DNA from: Cupriavidus laharis
GTDB taxonomy: Bacteria; Pseudomonadota; Gammaproteobacteria; Burkholderiales; Burkholderiaceae
Assembly (NCBI RefSeq): GCF_914271435.1
Contig: NZ_CAJZAI010000002.1
Coordinates: 682,001-746,000, forward strand
DNA length: 64,000 bases
Direction of reading: 5' to 3'
The translations under genes and the position numbers were made by a program. Below, piece by piece: positions 8,895 to 17,702 of the stretch (position 1 is the stretch's first letter; every line of letters starts with the position of its first letter). A model generated the notes under the pieces. It was not told the origin of the DNA, ran no database searches, and saw only the letters and a list, made by a program, of their open reading frames with translations.

Positions 8895-10520
8895 TCAGGC
8901 CGCAGTGCGGCCAAGGATCAGGTCGCTCGCCTTCTCGCCGATCATGATCGACGCCGCATTCGTGTTCGACGAGCACATGGTCGGCATGATCGACGAGTCG
9001 ACAATGCGCAGGTTCTGCATGCCGTGCACACGCAGCGTGTCGTCCACCACCGCCATCGGATCGTGGCCCATCTTGCAGGTGCCGATCGGATGCCACGATG
9101 TGTGGCCCGCCTGCTTGATGTGCGCCAGCAATCCGGCGTCGTCGTTTACATGGATGCCGGGGGCCAGTTCCTTGCCGATGAAGTGAGCCAGGCCCGGCTG
9201 CGCGGCGACCTGACGGGCGAGGCGCAGCGCCTCGATCATCGCGGTCACGTCGCGGCTGTCGGTCAGGTAGCCCGCATCGATAGCCGGCGCTGCCGTGGGA
9301 TCGGTGCTGCGCAAGTGCAGGCTGCCGCGCGATTCGGGCCTCAACTGGAACACGCCGATGCCGAAGCCTGGCGTGGTGCCGGTGCCCATGTAGCCCTTGC
9401 CCACCGTCTGGTGCACGATCTGGACCTTCACCAGCGGCCGGTCGGGCGAGGACGGCGTGCGCGCCAGCGCGTGCGCACTCACCCCGGGAGTGGCCATGTA
9501 GCCGCGACGGCTGAGCATGTACTTCGCGCCCATCCACGTGCGGCGAATCGGACTGTTGACGATCTCGTTGAGTGTCGACGTATTGCGCGCAGCGAAGTAG
9601 AGACGCACATGCAGATGGTCGCACAGGTTTTCGCCGACACCCGGCAGATGGTGCACGACCGGGATGCCGAGCGATTGCAGATGCGCGCTGTTGCCTACGC
9701 CGGACAATTCCAGCAACTGCGGCGTCTTGATCGGACCTGCACTAAGAATGACTTCCTTGCCAGCCATGGCGCGCTTCGTCACGCCGCCCTGTATGTACTC
9801 GACCCCGGTCGCGCGCTTGCCGTCGAACAGCACGCGCGTCGCCAGCGAGTCCGGCGATACCTCGAGACTACGCTGGGGACGGCCGCGCAGGTAGGCGGCG
9901 GCGGTTCCCGACCGGCGCCCCTTGTCCACCGACAACTGGAGGTAGCTGACGCCCTCGTAGGCGTCGCCGTTGTAGTCCTTTGCAAGCGGGACGCCGACGC
10001 TCTGGCAGGCGTTGATAAACGCGTCAGTGACAGGCAACGGATTCAGCGTGCCGACCGACGTCACCTTGATCGGACCGCTGCGGCCGCGTACAGAATCCTC
10101 GCCAAGCTCCGTACCTTCGAGCCGCTTGAAGTACGGCAGCAACGACTTGTAGTCCCAACCGCGATTGCCGAGCGAAGCCCAGTGATCGAACTCGGCCGGC
10201 TCGCCGCGCACGAACAGGTTGCCGTTGATCGAGCTCGACCCCCCGAGCAGGCGCCCGCGCGGCCAGTAGACCTTCCGGCCACCGAGCTGCGGCTGGGGCG
10301 TGGTGTTGAACTGCCAGGCGTAGCGGCCGTCAGTAGCCAGTTTGGCGCAGCCGACCGGGACCTGGACCCAGAAGTCGCGGTCGCGTGCCGGCCCGGCTTC
10401 CAGCAGCAGCACCCTGGCGCCGTGTTCAGCCAGCCGCGTGGCAAGCGTGGCGCCCGACGAACCGGCGCCCACCACCACGTAGTCCCAATTTGTCCCCTGC
10501 GATTGCGTTGCTGCGGTCAT
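8895..10520 (-). CDS. GMC-family FAD-dependent oxidoreductase (choline dehydrogenase-like)
   Basis: 541 residues. The N-terminal FAD-binding motif is YVVVGAGSSGATLATRLAE (residues ~14-32). The GMC signature region LLGGSSSINGNLFVRG lies near residue 95, and the C-terminal catalytic region near SWHPIGTCKMG has the conserved His. These flavoenzymes oxidise alcohols to aldehydes or acids. Its ATG overlaps the TGA of the TPP-enzyme subunit gene by four bases. Substrate unknown. Confidence 0.9.
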   Translation of the reverse strand: MTAATQSQGTNWDYVVVGAGSSGATLATRLAEHGARVLLLEAGPARDRDFWVQVPVGCAKLATDGRYAWQFNTTPQPQLGGRKVYWPRGRLLGGSSSINGNLFVRGEPAEFDHWASLGNRGWDYKSLLPYFKRLEGTELGEDSVRGRSGPIKVTSVGTLNPLPVTDAFINACQSVGVPLAKDYNGDAYEGVSYLQLSVDKGRRSGTAAAYLRGRPQRSLEVSPDSLATRVLFDGKRATGVEYIQGGVTKRAMAGKEVILSAGPIKTPQLLELSGVGNSAHLQSLGIPVVHHLPGVGENLCDHLHVRLYFAARNTSTLNEIVNSPIRRTWMGAKYMLSRRGYMATPGVSAHALARTPSSPDRPLVKVQIVHQTVGKGYMGTGTTPGFGIGVFQLRPESRGSLHLRSTDPTAAPAIDAGYLTDSRDVTAMIEALRLARQVAAQPGLAHFIGKELAPGIHVNDDAGLLAHIKQAGHTSWHPIGTCKMGHDPMAVVDDTLRVHGMQNLRIVDSSIMPTMCSSNTNAASIMIGEKASDLILGRTAA

Positions 10521-11125
10521 TGCTGTGTCTCCTCCCGTTCCTCATACCAGGCGGCCAGCGCGGTGGCCTCGGCACCCATGCGCTGGAATTGCCTGTCCGG
10601 CACCTCTTTCTGCGGCCGTTCGGCACCGAGCGCCGGCGGCTCGGGCGTGATGTCGAGCACGACGAAGTTCGGCCCCGGGGCATCGAGCAGCTCCGGCAGT
10701 GCCTGCTGCAGCAACGCCACGTCCGAGAATGTGTGTGCGCTCAGATAGCCTGCCGCGCACGCCATCGCGCACAGGTCGACGTTGTCGCCGCCGGGAATCG
10801 GCAAGTTCGACATGCCGTGAAATTGCGCACGGTTGGCGACGACGAAATGGGTAAGGCGATGCGGCTTGTTTTCGGCCACGGTGACGAGGCCGCCGAGCTG
10901 CATCAGCAAGCTGGCGTCCCCGTCGACCACAATTACGCCAACGTCGGGCCGCGCGAGCGACAGGCCGAGGCCAATGCTGGCCGCACCGCCCATCAGCGGC
11001 ACTGAGCTGATGCGCGGGCTCTGGAAACGCAGCGCGTCGAATGTAAACATGGCCGTCATGGTCGAAACGATCACGCGGTCGCCGCGCGCATCGAGGATGG
11101 CGGAGCAGGCTTCACGGATTTGCAT
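10517..11125 (-). CDS. Thiamine-diphosphate-dependent enzyme, cofactor-binding (beta-type) subunit
   Basis: 202 residues, matching only the C-terminal TPP-binding half of decarboxylases such as sulfopyruvate or phosphonopyruvate decarboxylase. The TPP/Mg motif GDASLLMQLGGLVTVAE with the downstream Asn (VANRAQFHG) is near residues 68-100, preceded by PLMGGAASIGLGLS. The start at 11125 has AAAGGA seven bases upstream. The N-terminal PYR half is the gene immediately upstream, so the enzyme is split in two subunits. The true substrate is unknown. Confidence 0.82.
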   Translation of the reverse strand: MQIREACSAILDARGDRVIVSTMTAMFTFDALRFQSPRISSVPLMGGAASIGLGLSLARPDVGVIVVDGDASLLMQLGGLVTVAENKPHRLTHFVVANRAQFHGMSNLPIPGGDNVDLCAMACAAGYLSAHTFSDVALLQQALPELLDAPGPNFVVLDITPEPPALGAERPQKEVPDRQFQRMGAEATALAAWYEEREETQQ

Positions 11126-11137
11126 GAATGATTCCTT

Positions 11138-11665
11138 TCAGTGCCAGCCGAGGGGGCGGCCGATAGTCAGCGCGGCGGCACCACGGCGGGCCACGGCAGC
11201 GTCACTGGCGGTGGCAATAGCGCCGGCATCGGCCGCGCTATCGATCTGCCAGCAGGGAACGTCAAGCGCGTCGAGCAGCGGCTCGAGCAGGTTGACCACA
11301 CGGCGGCGCGACAGCCGCGTGGGCTGGCCAAAGTTCGCGGTTTCTCGGCCGAACTGGCCGATCATCAGCAGCAGCGGGATCTGCGCGTCCATTGTTACCG
11401 CGCGCAGCGAATTCACGCAGGCGTAAAGCCCCTGGTTCTGCACCACCACCACCGGACGCTTGCCTGCGATGGCGAGGCCCGCAGCCGTGCACACCGCCTG
11501 GTCCTCATTGCAGCAGCGCACGAGAGTCATGCGCGAATTGCCGTCCTCCACAGCCGTATGCAGCGCGAGCTGGACGTAGTCGGGTACGGTCACGAAGTGA
11601 GTAATACCGGCCGCCTGCAATGCTTCGATACAGGCGGACGCACCGATCTGCTGTTCCTCTGGCAC
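11138..11665 (-). CDS. Thiamine-diphosphate-dependent enzyme, PYR-domain (alpha-type) subunit
   Basis: 175 residues starting at GTG 11665, which has AAGGAG seven bases upstream. It corresponds to the N-terminal PYR domain: ALQAAGITHFVTVPDY, a Glu-containing segment MTLVRCCNEDQAV (the catalytic-Glu position that activates TPP), and KRPVVVVQNQGLYACVNSLR. The gap to the beta subunit is 12 bp. Sulfopyruvate decarboxylase ComD/ComE is the best-known split arrangement of this kind, but a sulfonate role here is only a guess. Confidence 0.82.
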   Translation of the reverse strand: MPEEQQIGASACIEALQAAGITHFVTVPDYVQLALHTAVEDGNSRMTLVRCCNEDQAVCTAAGLAIAGKRPVVVVQNQGLYACVNSLRAVTMDAQIPLLLMIGQFGRETANFGQPTRLSRRRVVNLLEPLLDALDVPCWQIDSAADAGAIATASDAAVARRGAAALTIGRPLGWH

Positions 11666-11812
11666 GGGATGTCTCCTTGAATGGGTGCGTCGATTCTAGG
11701 GAGAACAGGTAGAGTCAAGCTGTAGCAAATGTGACAAACTGCCGGATTGGTCTCTCGGCAATATCTTCCTCGCCTCCGACCCGTTACCTCCAACGCCCGA
11801 CCCCGAATACCG

Positions 11813-12520
11813 ATGCCCGAGCCAGACCACGACCGCCCCGACACGCTTGCCAGGCGTGTCCTGGCCCACTGCGACTGGGCCGCCGGGTGGAATGCGCAAC
11901 GCCTTCTGGATCAAGGCACAGTCCGCCTCTACCGCGCGGGCGACGTCCTCTCCCGCCGCGGTGAGCATCCCGGCCGTATCGACCTCATTCTTGACGGCGC
12001 CGTGGAGGTAAGCCTGACCGTTCGCTCCGGGCGGCGCCACGTCCTCGACTTTCTCGGCCGCGGCGAGCTCGTCAATCTGATTTCCGTGCTCGACGGTTCA
12101 GGTGCGATCCACGACACTCGCGCCCATTTCGACACACACGTCCTCGCCATCGGCGGCGCGCTGATGCAACGCACAATCGAAGCAGAGCCGACCTTCAACC
12201 GCGCCATCGTCGGACTCCTGTGCAAACGTTCGCGGCACATCTACGGCGGCCTGTCTGGTACGCCCTTCGCCTCGGTCCGGCAGCGCTGCGCGCGGACGCT
12301 GCTGCGGCTAGCGAATATCTTTGGCGAGCCGTGTGCGGAAGGCACGGCGATTGCACTGACCCTATCGCAGGAGGTGTTGGCCGAGATGGTCGGCAGTGCA
12401 CGGCCGAATGTGAACCGCGAGCTCAAGCAACTCGAGCGCGAGGGATTGATTCACCTGTCCTATCAGCGGTTCGTCGTGACTGACGCGGAAGGGCTTCGGC
12501 TTGCGGTTATCCAGGAATAG
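11813..12520 (+). CDS. Crp/Fnr-family transcriptional regulator
   Basis: 235 residues from ATG 11813; an upstream GTG at 11747 is possible but adds a low-complexity Arg/Pro extension. A cyclic-nucleotide-like beta barrel occupies residues ~25-130 (GRIDLILDGAVEVSL, LDFLGRGELVNLIS). The C-terminal winged HTH covers ~165-225, with LSQEVLAEMVGSARPNVNRELKQLE as recognition region. No Fnr-type Cys cluster is visible. It is divergent from the TPP/GMC/MFS operon across about 150 bp and is its likely regulator. Confidence 0.88.
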   Translation: MPEPDHDRPDTLARRVLAHCDWAAGWNAQRLLDQGTVRLYRAGDVLSRRGEHPGRIDLILDGAVEVSLTVRSGRRHVLDFLGRGELVNLISVLDGSGAIHDTRAHFDTHVLAIGGALMQRTIEAEPTFNRAIVGLLCKRSRHIYGGLSGTPFASVRQRCARTLLRLANIFGEPCAEGTAIALTLSQEVLAEMVGSARPNVNRELKQLEREGLIHLSYQRFVVTDAEGLRLAVIQE

Positions 12521-13663
12521 ATGGGCCGTACCGGAGATAATCGGTCGGAAGTAATCGACTGGAGAAGCGGAGAAAGAATGGACAAGCAAGGGTTTACTAC
12601 CGGCATCGTTCACGCCGACAGAAACACGGGTTCGGACCACGGTGGCATTCATCAGCCAATCCACACCTCGGTGCAATATGGCTTCGATCGCGTGGAAGAC
12701 CTGATCGGCGTGTTCCAGGGCACGAAGAAGGGAGGCTTCAACTACGCGCGACAAGGCACGCCAACGACCGCCGCGCTCGAGCGCAAAATCACGAGTCTGG
12801 AAGAAGGTGTCGGCACGATCTGTTTCAGTACCGGCATGGCGGCGATCACGGCAACGTTTCTCACGCTCTTGCGCGCCGGCGATCATCTCGTATCGAGCCG
12901 CTACGTGTTCGGCAACACCAACAGCCTGCTCGGGACGCTGCGCACGCTCGGCGTCGAAGTCACGACCGTCGATGCATGTGACGTCGAAGACGTGAAGAAC
13001 GCGATCCGGCCGAATACCCGCATGGTTTTCGTCGAAACCATCGCCAATCCGGGCACACAGATTCCCGATTTGCGGGCCATCGGAAAGGTGTGCGGCGAGC
13101 GAGGCATCGCGTATGTCGTGGATAACACGATTACCTCGCCCGCCCTGTTCAAGCCGAAGGCGGTCGGCGCAAGCCTCGTGATCAACTCGCTGACGAAGAC
13201 GATCGCTGGCCATGGCGCCGCGCTTGGCGGAGCGGTAACAGACACGGGATTGTTCGACTGGGGCGCGTATCCGAACATCGCTCACGAGTATCGGCGCTCC
13301 ACGATGAGGGAACAGGGGCTGCTGCAGATCCGCAAGAAGGGCCTGCGCGACATGGGCGCGTCATTGTCGTCCGAGCAGGCACATTCCATTGCGCTCGGAG
13401 CGGAAACGCTCGCCTTGCGTGTGAAGCAATGCAGCGACAACGCGCTCGCACTCGCTCATTTTCTGGAAGGACACAAAGCCATCGGCAAGGTGCTGTACCC
13501 CGGCCTGAAGAATCATCCACAGTACGGGATCGCGCAAGAGTTGTTTAAGGGCGCATCGTGGCTCTTGTCGTTCGAACTGATTGATCCGAAGCGCATGATC
13601 GAAGTAGTCAACGCACTTGAACTGCCGATCAAGGCGACCGGTCTCGGTGACACGCGTACGCTT

Positions 13664-13671
13664 ATCATTCC
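13664..13671 (+). repeat. Target-site duplication, left copy
   Basis: ATCATTCC abuts the left end of the element; the identical octamer is at 15396-15403. Eight bases is the duplication length expected for ISL3-family insertions. Confidence 0.9.
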
Positions 13672-13677
13672 GGTTCG

Positions 13678-14925
13678 TCAGAAAAATGTGTGGGTTGACG
13701 AAGGCTCAGGAAGATTGCCAAGTGCATGATATAGCGCGATTTCCGTCGCCCTGAAGGTTCGGAATCCGTACGATTTTCTCATGGTGACTTTGGCCTTGTT
13801 GTTCAGCCCCTCGACGACGCCGCTGGAGAACTGCTTGCGCGCACGGAAGTAGTTGAGGATCAGCTCACGGTGGGCACGCACGGTGCGGGCGAACTTCTTC
13901 ATTGGCTCGATGCGCGAACGCATCACCTGAGTGCACCACTGGTCAAGGAATTTTCCGGCCCAAGCCGGTGACATGTAATCCCAGAGCTGCTGGAATTCCT
14001 CCTTGAGCAGCCAGGCGCGTACGGTGCGCAGGTTGTACTGCAACAAGTCACGCATGCGCAGTCGCTGTTTGTCTGTCAGATTTTCCGGGCGTTTGAGTAG
14101 GCACCAGCGGGATTTCTTGAGCACCGGCTCGTATCCATCGCGGATCATGCGTCGGGACTCTTCAGCGCGAACCTCATCGATAGCCTTATTCATCTTCGCA
14201 ACGATGTGGAAACGATCCAGGATGTTCAGCGCGTTGGGGCAATGCACCGCAATCATCTCGAGATAGGGCTTCCACATGTCCGAGCAGACGAACTCAACCT
14301 TCTCACATACCTGTTTCCCGATCATGACGAAGAACTTTGCGAAGCTTTCTTTCGTGCGCTCCTGTCCAACCCATAGCAGGCGCGTGCAGCCGGCCTCGAT
14401 CTGGTAGACCAGTGTGAGGTACCTGTGTCCACGACCATACTGGATCTCGTCGACACCAAAGGCACGGATCGTACCGAGTTCGCGATGAGCCAGGCCCCAG
14501 TCCACCACCCACTCCACTGCGTTGAAGACTTTCTCCCAACTGGTGCGGAAGCTTTGCGCCGTCTCCTTCCACGACAGCTTGCGTGCCCACTGCGCCAGGA
14601 AGATCATGTAAGCGCGGGTAAGCGTGTGCTTGCCGTTGGCCCACGGCAGGGCTTCTACCTTCACGCCACAGTCACGACATTCGACGCGCCGCATGGTATA
14701 GAGCAGGAATACTGCAAAACCCCAGACGGGAATAAACTCGAAGCGGCGCTCCGTGAGTGAGTCGTAACCCCGCGCAGGCTGGTTGCAGCATGAGCAGACC
14801 GGCTTCGAACCCTTGCGCGGCCGAACGTCGATCTCGATGGACTGGGTCGCCTCGCACAGCCGCGCACCTTCATATACAAAGCCAGGAAAATGATGACAGG
14901 CGTTAAGCAGACGAGTCAGCAACAT
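13678..14925 (-). CDS. ISL3-family transposase
   Basis: 415 residues from ATG 14925. The N-terminal zinc-finger-like region has paired cysteines (CSCC near residue 40, CRDCG near 80), followed by the DDE_Tnp_ISL3 domain: FGVDEIQYGRGHRYLTLVY, FVCSDMWKPYLEMI and the C-terminal SGVVEGLNNKAKVTMRKSYG containing the last acidic residue. Length is normal and no frameshift is seen, so it is probably active. Its start codon shares the CATG tetramer with the divergent passenger gene. Confidence 0.95.
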   Translation of the reverse strand: MLLTRLLNACHHFPGFVYEGARLCEATQSIEIDVRPRKGSKPVCSCCNQPARGYDSLTERRFEFIPVWGFAVFLLYTMRRVECRDCGVKVEALPWANGKHTLTRAYMIFLAQWARKLSWKETAQSFRTSWEKVFNAVEWVVDWGLAHRELGTIRAFGVDEIQYGRGHRYLTLVYQIEAGCTRLLWVGQERTKESFAKFFVMIGKQVCEKVEFVCSDMWKPYLEMIAVHCPNALNILDRFHIVAKMNKAIDEVRAEESRRMIRDGYEPVLKKSRWCLLKRPENLTDKQRLRMRDLLQYNLRTVRAWLLKEEFQQLWDYMSPAWAGKFLDQWCTQVMRSRIEPMKKFARTVRAHRELILNYFRARKQFSSGVVEGLNNKAKVTMRKSYGFRTFRATEIALYHALGNLPEPSSTHTFF

Positions 14926-15355
14926 GGTTAGCAAGCTCAGAACCGGCAAGGGCAAAGCTGCGATTGTCACCGAACAGCAAACGCTCGCCCAGTACATTCC
15001 AGACCTGCATAACTGGCCGGCTTCGTGGCGAGTCGATGACGAAGATATTTCGACGGGAGAGGAAATCGTAGCAATACTCACGCCTTTCCTTGAGCATCTT
15101 CCAACCGTGGGATACGCACCCAAGACATTGCTTCGGCACCGCGATCACATCTGGATGCTCGGCGGCGAAATGATCCGACGACGCCATGAAGATCCCGATC
15201 TCCTTACCCTCCCTGTGGCAGCCCTCCTGGACAAGCTCATCGAGGAGGACGGCGGCCCTCTCATCTGGCCAGCCATCTCCGAGTCCGCACAAAATTCGTT
15301 TGATGCAACCTGTCGCAAGCTCTATCAGTACCTGAATCAGGATTCACTCGGATAG
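14924..15355 (+). CDS. Conserved-looking hypothetical passenger protein within the IS
   Basis: 143 residues, start ATG 14924, ending 40 bp inside the right terminal repeat. The sequence looks like a soluble globular protein with normal coding bias ([51 protein letters not shown]). I do not recognise a domain. It lies entirely between the terminal repeats and so moves with the element. Its start overlaps the transposase start on the opposite strand by two bases, and no ribosome site is evident, so the real start could be slightly inside. Its role is unknown; a transposition helper or host-directed cargo are both possible. Confidence 0.7.
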   Translation: MVSKLRTGKGKAAIVTEQQTLAQYIPDLHNWPASWRVDDEDISTGEEIVAILTPFLEHLPTVGYAPKTLLRHRDHIWMLGGEMIRRRHEDPDLLTLPVAALLDKLIEEDGGPLIWPAISESAQNSFDATCRKLYQYLNQDSLG

Positions 15356-15395
15356 CCGCGCATCCTCTTTCACCCACAGTTTCCGCCGACGAGCC

Positions 15396-15403
15396 ATCAT
15401 TCC
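15396..15403 (+). repeat. Target-site duplication, right copy
   Basis: ATCATTCC, identical to 13664-13671, directly followed by the codons that continue the interrupted lyase gene. Confidence 0.9.
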
Positions 15404-15908
15404 CGTGGCCCCAACGATCTTCTTTGAAGCCGGCGCGGAAACCCGCAAGGCAATGGGAATTTCCGACGGTATGCTGCGGCTGTCGGTAGGCATCGAGGAA
15501 ATTGACGACTTGATCACCGACTTCTCGCAAGCGCTGAAGATTGCGGCGTAAAGTTCGGCCCCTTGAGATTGCGAGCGAGGCCAGCGCACTGCCCTCGCTC
15601 GCCGCGATCTCGGCAGCGCGTCATCGACTCATCCACCAACTTGCTTTTGCCATGCACGAATGTGAGTGACATGAGTGCACTATGAACGACTCGTCGAGTT
15701 GCAGATTCTTACGACTAACAGAGAAACAGGCAACGGCCGACAAACTCCCTGTAATGCCAGGACGTTGAGTGACCGCTGCACCTTTGGAAACGGACGGTGC
15801 ATCACCACTGACACTTAGGACTGCTTCGGGTCGTACAGCGACCGCCGGCCGACGCGCAAACTGGATCTCACCCCAACTGGAAGGAGATCATCATGAAGAC
15901 GTCGAAGG

Positions 15909-16133
15909 TCACGTGCGTTCGACCACCCAGCGAAACTTTCCGAGACCGCTACCGTGTTCGGTTCGGCGTTTCGCGAGCACTGGCTTGATGCCGCGCTCGC
16001 GTAGCTTCTGACGATGCAGTTCGGAATCGTAGCCGAAGCGGATCCAGGTCTCCAGCTCCGGCGAGCGGCCAGGGGGATGCACCTGGCTAGGCGCGGCACC
16101 GAACGCCACGGTCTTGCAAGTCAACGCCGGCAA
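15909..16133 (-). pseudogene. IS5-family transposase fragment
   Basis: About 45 codons (GYDSELHRQKLRERGIKP, then KRRTEHGSGLGKFRWVVERT) match the conserved region near the last catalytic Glu of IS5/IS427-type transposases. Upstream and downstream parts are missing, and a stop falls immediately after WVVERT. It is a relic in a 670-bp stretch (15552-16222) where I find no intact gene; a TGCACC...GGTGCA inverted repeat near 15776-15802 may be more IS debris. Confidence 0.7.
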
Positions 16134-16222
16134 GTCTGCAAAGGGGCGGCGCTATACTTCGCGGCGATGCGTCCAGCGCATCCCCAGGTAATCACTGACC
16201 CCGCACCGCGAGAACCCACCCC

Positions 16223-17023
16223 ATGACCGAAGCCACCGCCCTGACGCCCGACGAACTTCAGGAGCTTGACGATCTGCTGGACGACCTGCGCCAGCGCGCT
16301 GAGGAAATCCCGCAATGGGAGTTCTGCGACGGCTTTCTCACGGCCCTGGTCTGCACGCGCCGCCGCATCCCCGCTGCCGACTACCTGCCCATGCTGCTGG
16401 GCGACGGCGCGGCGCTCGACGTGGCCGAGGGCAGCCCGCTGCCGTTGCTGCCCGCGTTCAATGAAGCGGCCCAGCAGGCCCGCTTCATGGAGCTGTGGCA
16501 GCGCCGATGGAACGAGGTGGAGTACCAGCTCGACCAGCCCGTGGAGACGCTGGAGGACGAACGCACCTTCCACCCCGAGGCCATGGACATGCGCGGCGCC
16601 ATTCTGAGCCTGCCCGAGGAAGAGCGCGCCGAGATGGACGGAAGAGAAATCCCCTCGTTTGGCCAGGTGTGGGCGCTGGGCTTCATGTTCGCGGTGGAGA
16701 ACTGGCCCGAGGAATGGGCCGCCCCGCGCGACAAGAAGGCCGCCCAGTGGCTGGACGACGCGCTCGACGGCATCGTCGCCCTGACCGAGGACGACACCGG
16801 CCAGCCCGAAGTCTGCATGTACAGCGAGGGCGGCCCGCCCAGCACCAGCCAGGCGCGCGTGGAGACCTTCGGCGAGGCGATCTGGGCTGTCTACGACCTG
16901 CGCCAGATCTGGAAGAGCCTGGGCCCGCGCGTGGAGGCCGTGGTGAAGGGCGACCAGCCCGGCCGCAACGACCTGTGCCCTTGCGGCAGCGGCAAGAAGT
17001 TCAAGAAGTGCCACGGGAGATAA
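16223..17023 (+). CDS. YecA/UPF0149-family protein with C-terminal SEC-C zinc motif
   Basis: 266 residues. The N-terminal UPF0149 helical domain (residues ~8-200) contains [19 protein letters not shown] and the acidic [14 protein letters not shown]. The C-terminus carries the SEC-C metal-binding signature [17 protein letters not shown] (last 17 residues), known from SecA tails and SecA/ribosome-associated YecA. It may bind ribosomes or SecA. The flanks on both sides are gene debris, so no operon context helps. Confidence 0.88.
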   Translation: MTEATALTPDELQELDDLLDDLRQRAEEIPQWEFCDGFLTALVCTRRRIPAADYLPMLLGDGAALDVAEGSPLPLLPAFNEAAQQARFMELWQRRWNEVEYQLDQPVETLEDERTFHPEAMDMRGAILSLPEEERAEMDGREIPSFGQVWALGFMFAVENWPEEWAAPRDKKAAQWLDDALDGIVALTEDDTGQPEVCMYSEGGPPSTSQARVETFGEAIWAVYDLRQIWKSLGPRVEAVVKGDQPGRNDLCPCGSGKKFKKCHGR

Positions 17024-17175
17024 GGGCAAAGCGCTTTCTAGCAGCTTATAGCTGCAGGTACCTTGTTTTCGACTGGCGGGCCGGCGTGCCATCGCTGATG
17101 AGGCACGCATCGCTCTCAGCCGGGTGATCCAGGGGCGAGGCCGCTGGGATTCGCAGTAGACTTGCCGCCCATCAA

Positions 17176-17410
17176 ATGCTGTCGCACCTCAAAGACGTGT
17201 CGTTGGGCGCCATGAACGCTTTCGTGCATGGAGGCATCCATTCGTTGGCGCCGCACCCCAGATGGATGTCCCATCCACCTTGCGCTGCAGGTGCTGCGCA
17301 ACTCGAACGGCCTGCTGACCATGACAGGCATGACCCTCGCGGTGATGGCCGGCAACCCGGCCATCACCAAGCCGATGAGTGCCATTCAGCCAGAATTTGC
17401 CGATTGCCCC
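17176..17410 (+). pseudogene. Frameshifted relic of a conserved hypothetical protein
   Basis: Frame 1 gives LSHLKDVSLGAMNAFVHGGI; about 20 codons later the same protein seems to continue in frame 2 as GCPIHLALQVLRNSNGLLTM, TGMTLAVMAGNPAITKPM and QPEFADC. The two halves read as one helical protein broken by a frameshift around 17240-17265, with no valid start. It resembles a family of short hypothetical proteins of Burkholderiaceae (possibly DUF6988), recalled rather than searched. The rest of 17024-17702 holds nothing I can name. Confidence 0.5.
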
Positions 17411-17702
17411 AGTGGCCAGCCAGCGACTTGCTCGCAGGGGCCGTGTCCGGCCTACTACGGCCGGTCATTGAACCCCGTTGCAGACATTCGAACGTCGGTT
17501 TGGCCCGGCGCATGCCACTACATTTTGGTTGCGTCACACCCACCAGCTTTTCTCGGAATGATGGTGTGCCGCATGCGGCATGCAGGCGACACAAAACCCG
17601 GGTTCGAAAAGAATTCGATAATGCTGTGTAAGTTTGTGCCGCGAGGGACGACGAACGTGGTGTAAGCGGCGGCGGCCACTGAACAACACATCGGAGGGAA
17701 GC

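Larger units (their letters stand above)
13672..15395 (-). mobile_element. ISL3-family insertion sequence, 1,724 bp, with passenger gene
   Basis: Boundaries are set by the 8-bp duplication and by imperfect terminal inverted repeats. The left end begins GGTTCGTCAG and the right end, read inward, begins GGCTCGTCGG; 17 of the first 24 positions match, including TGTGGGT at positions 18-24. Inside are the transposase (minus) and one 143-residue gene (plus). The element lies inside a PLP-lyase gene. The clean duplication and matching ends suggest one simple, not very ancient, transposition. Confidence 0.93.
12578..15551 (+). pseudogene. PLP-dependent Cys/Met-metabolism lyase, split by an ISL3-family element
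   Basis: The 5' part (12578-13671) starts at an ATG with GGAG just upstream and encodes a cystathionine gamma-lyase/methionine gamma-lyase-like enzyme: the cofactor-contacting YARQGTPTTAALE segment, the PLP lysine in SLTKTIAGHG and the C-domain up to TRTLIIPV. The 3' part resumes at 15404 ([16 protein letters not shown], then [14 protein letters not shown] with the substrate-binding Arg) and stops at 15551. Joining 13671 to 15404 restores an uninterrupted frame of 413 residues, the normal family length. The truncated product made now runs a few codons into the element and lacks the Arg segment, so it is probably inactive. It may have been an O-acetylhomoserine sulfhydrylase or a methionine lyase. 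Confidence 0.92.

Noticed and set aside
8799..10748. 649-codon plus-strand open frame
   Set aside because: Antisense to the GMC oxidoreductase and TPP genes; composition is mirror-frame Arg/Ala/His with no domain.
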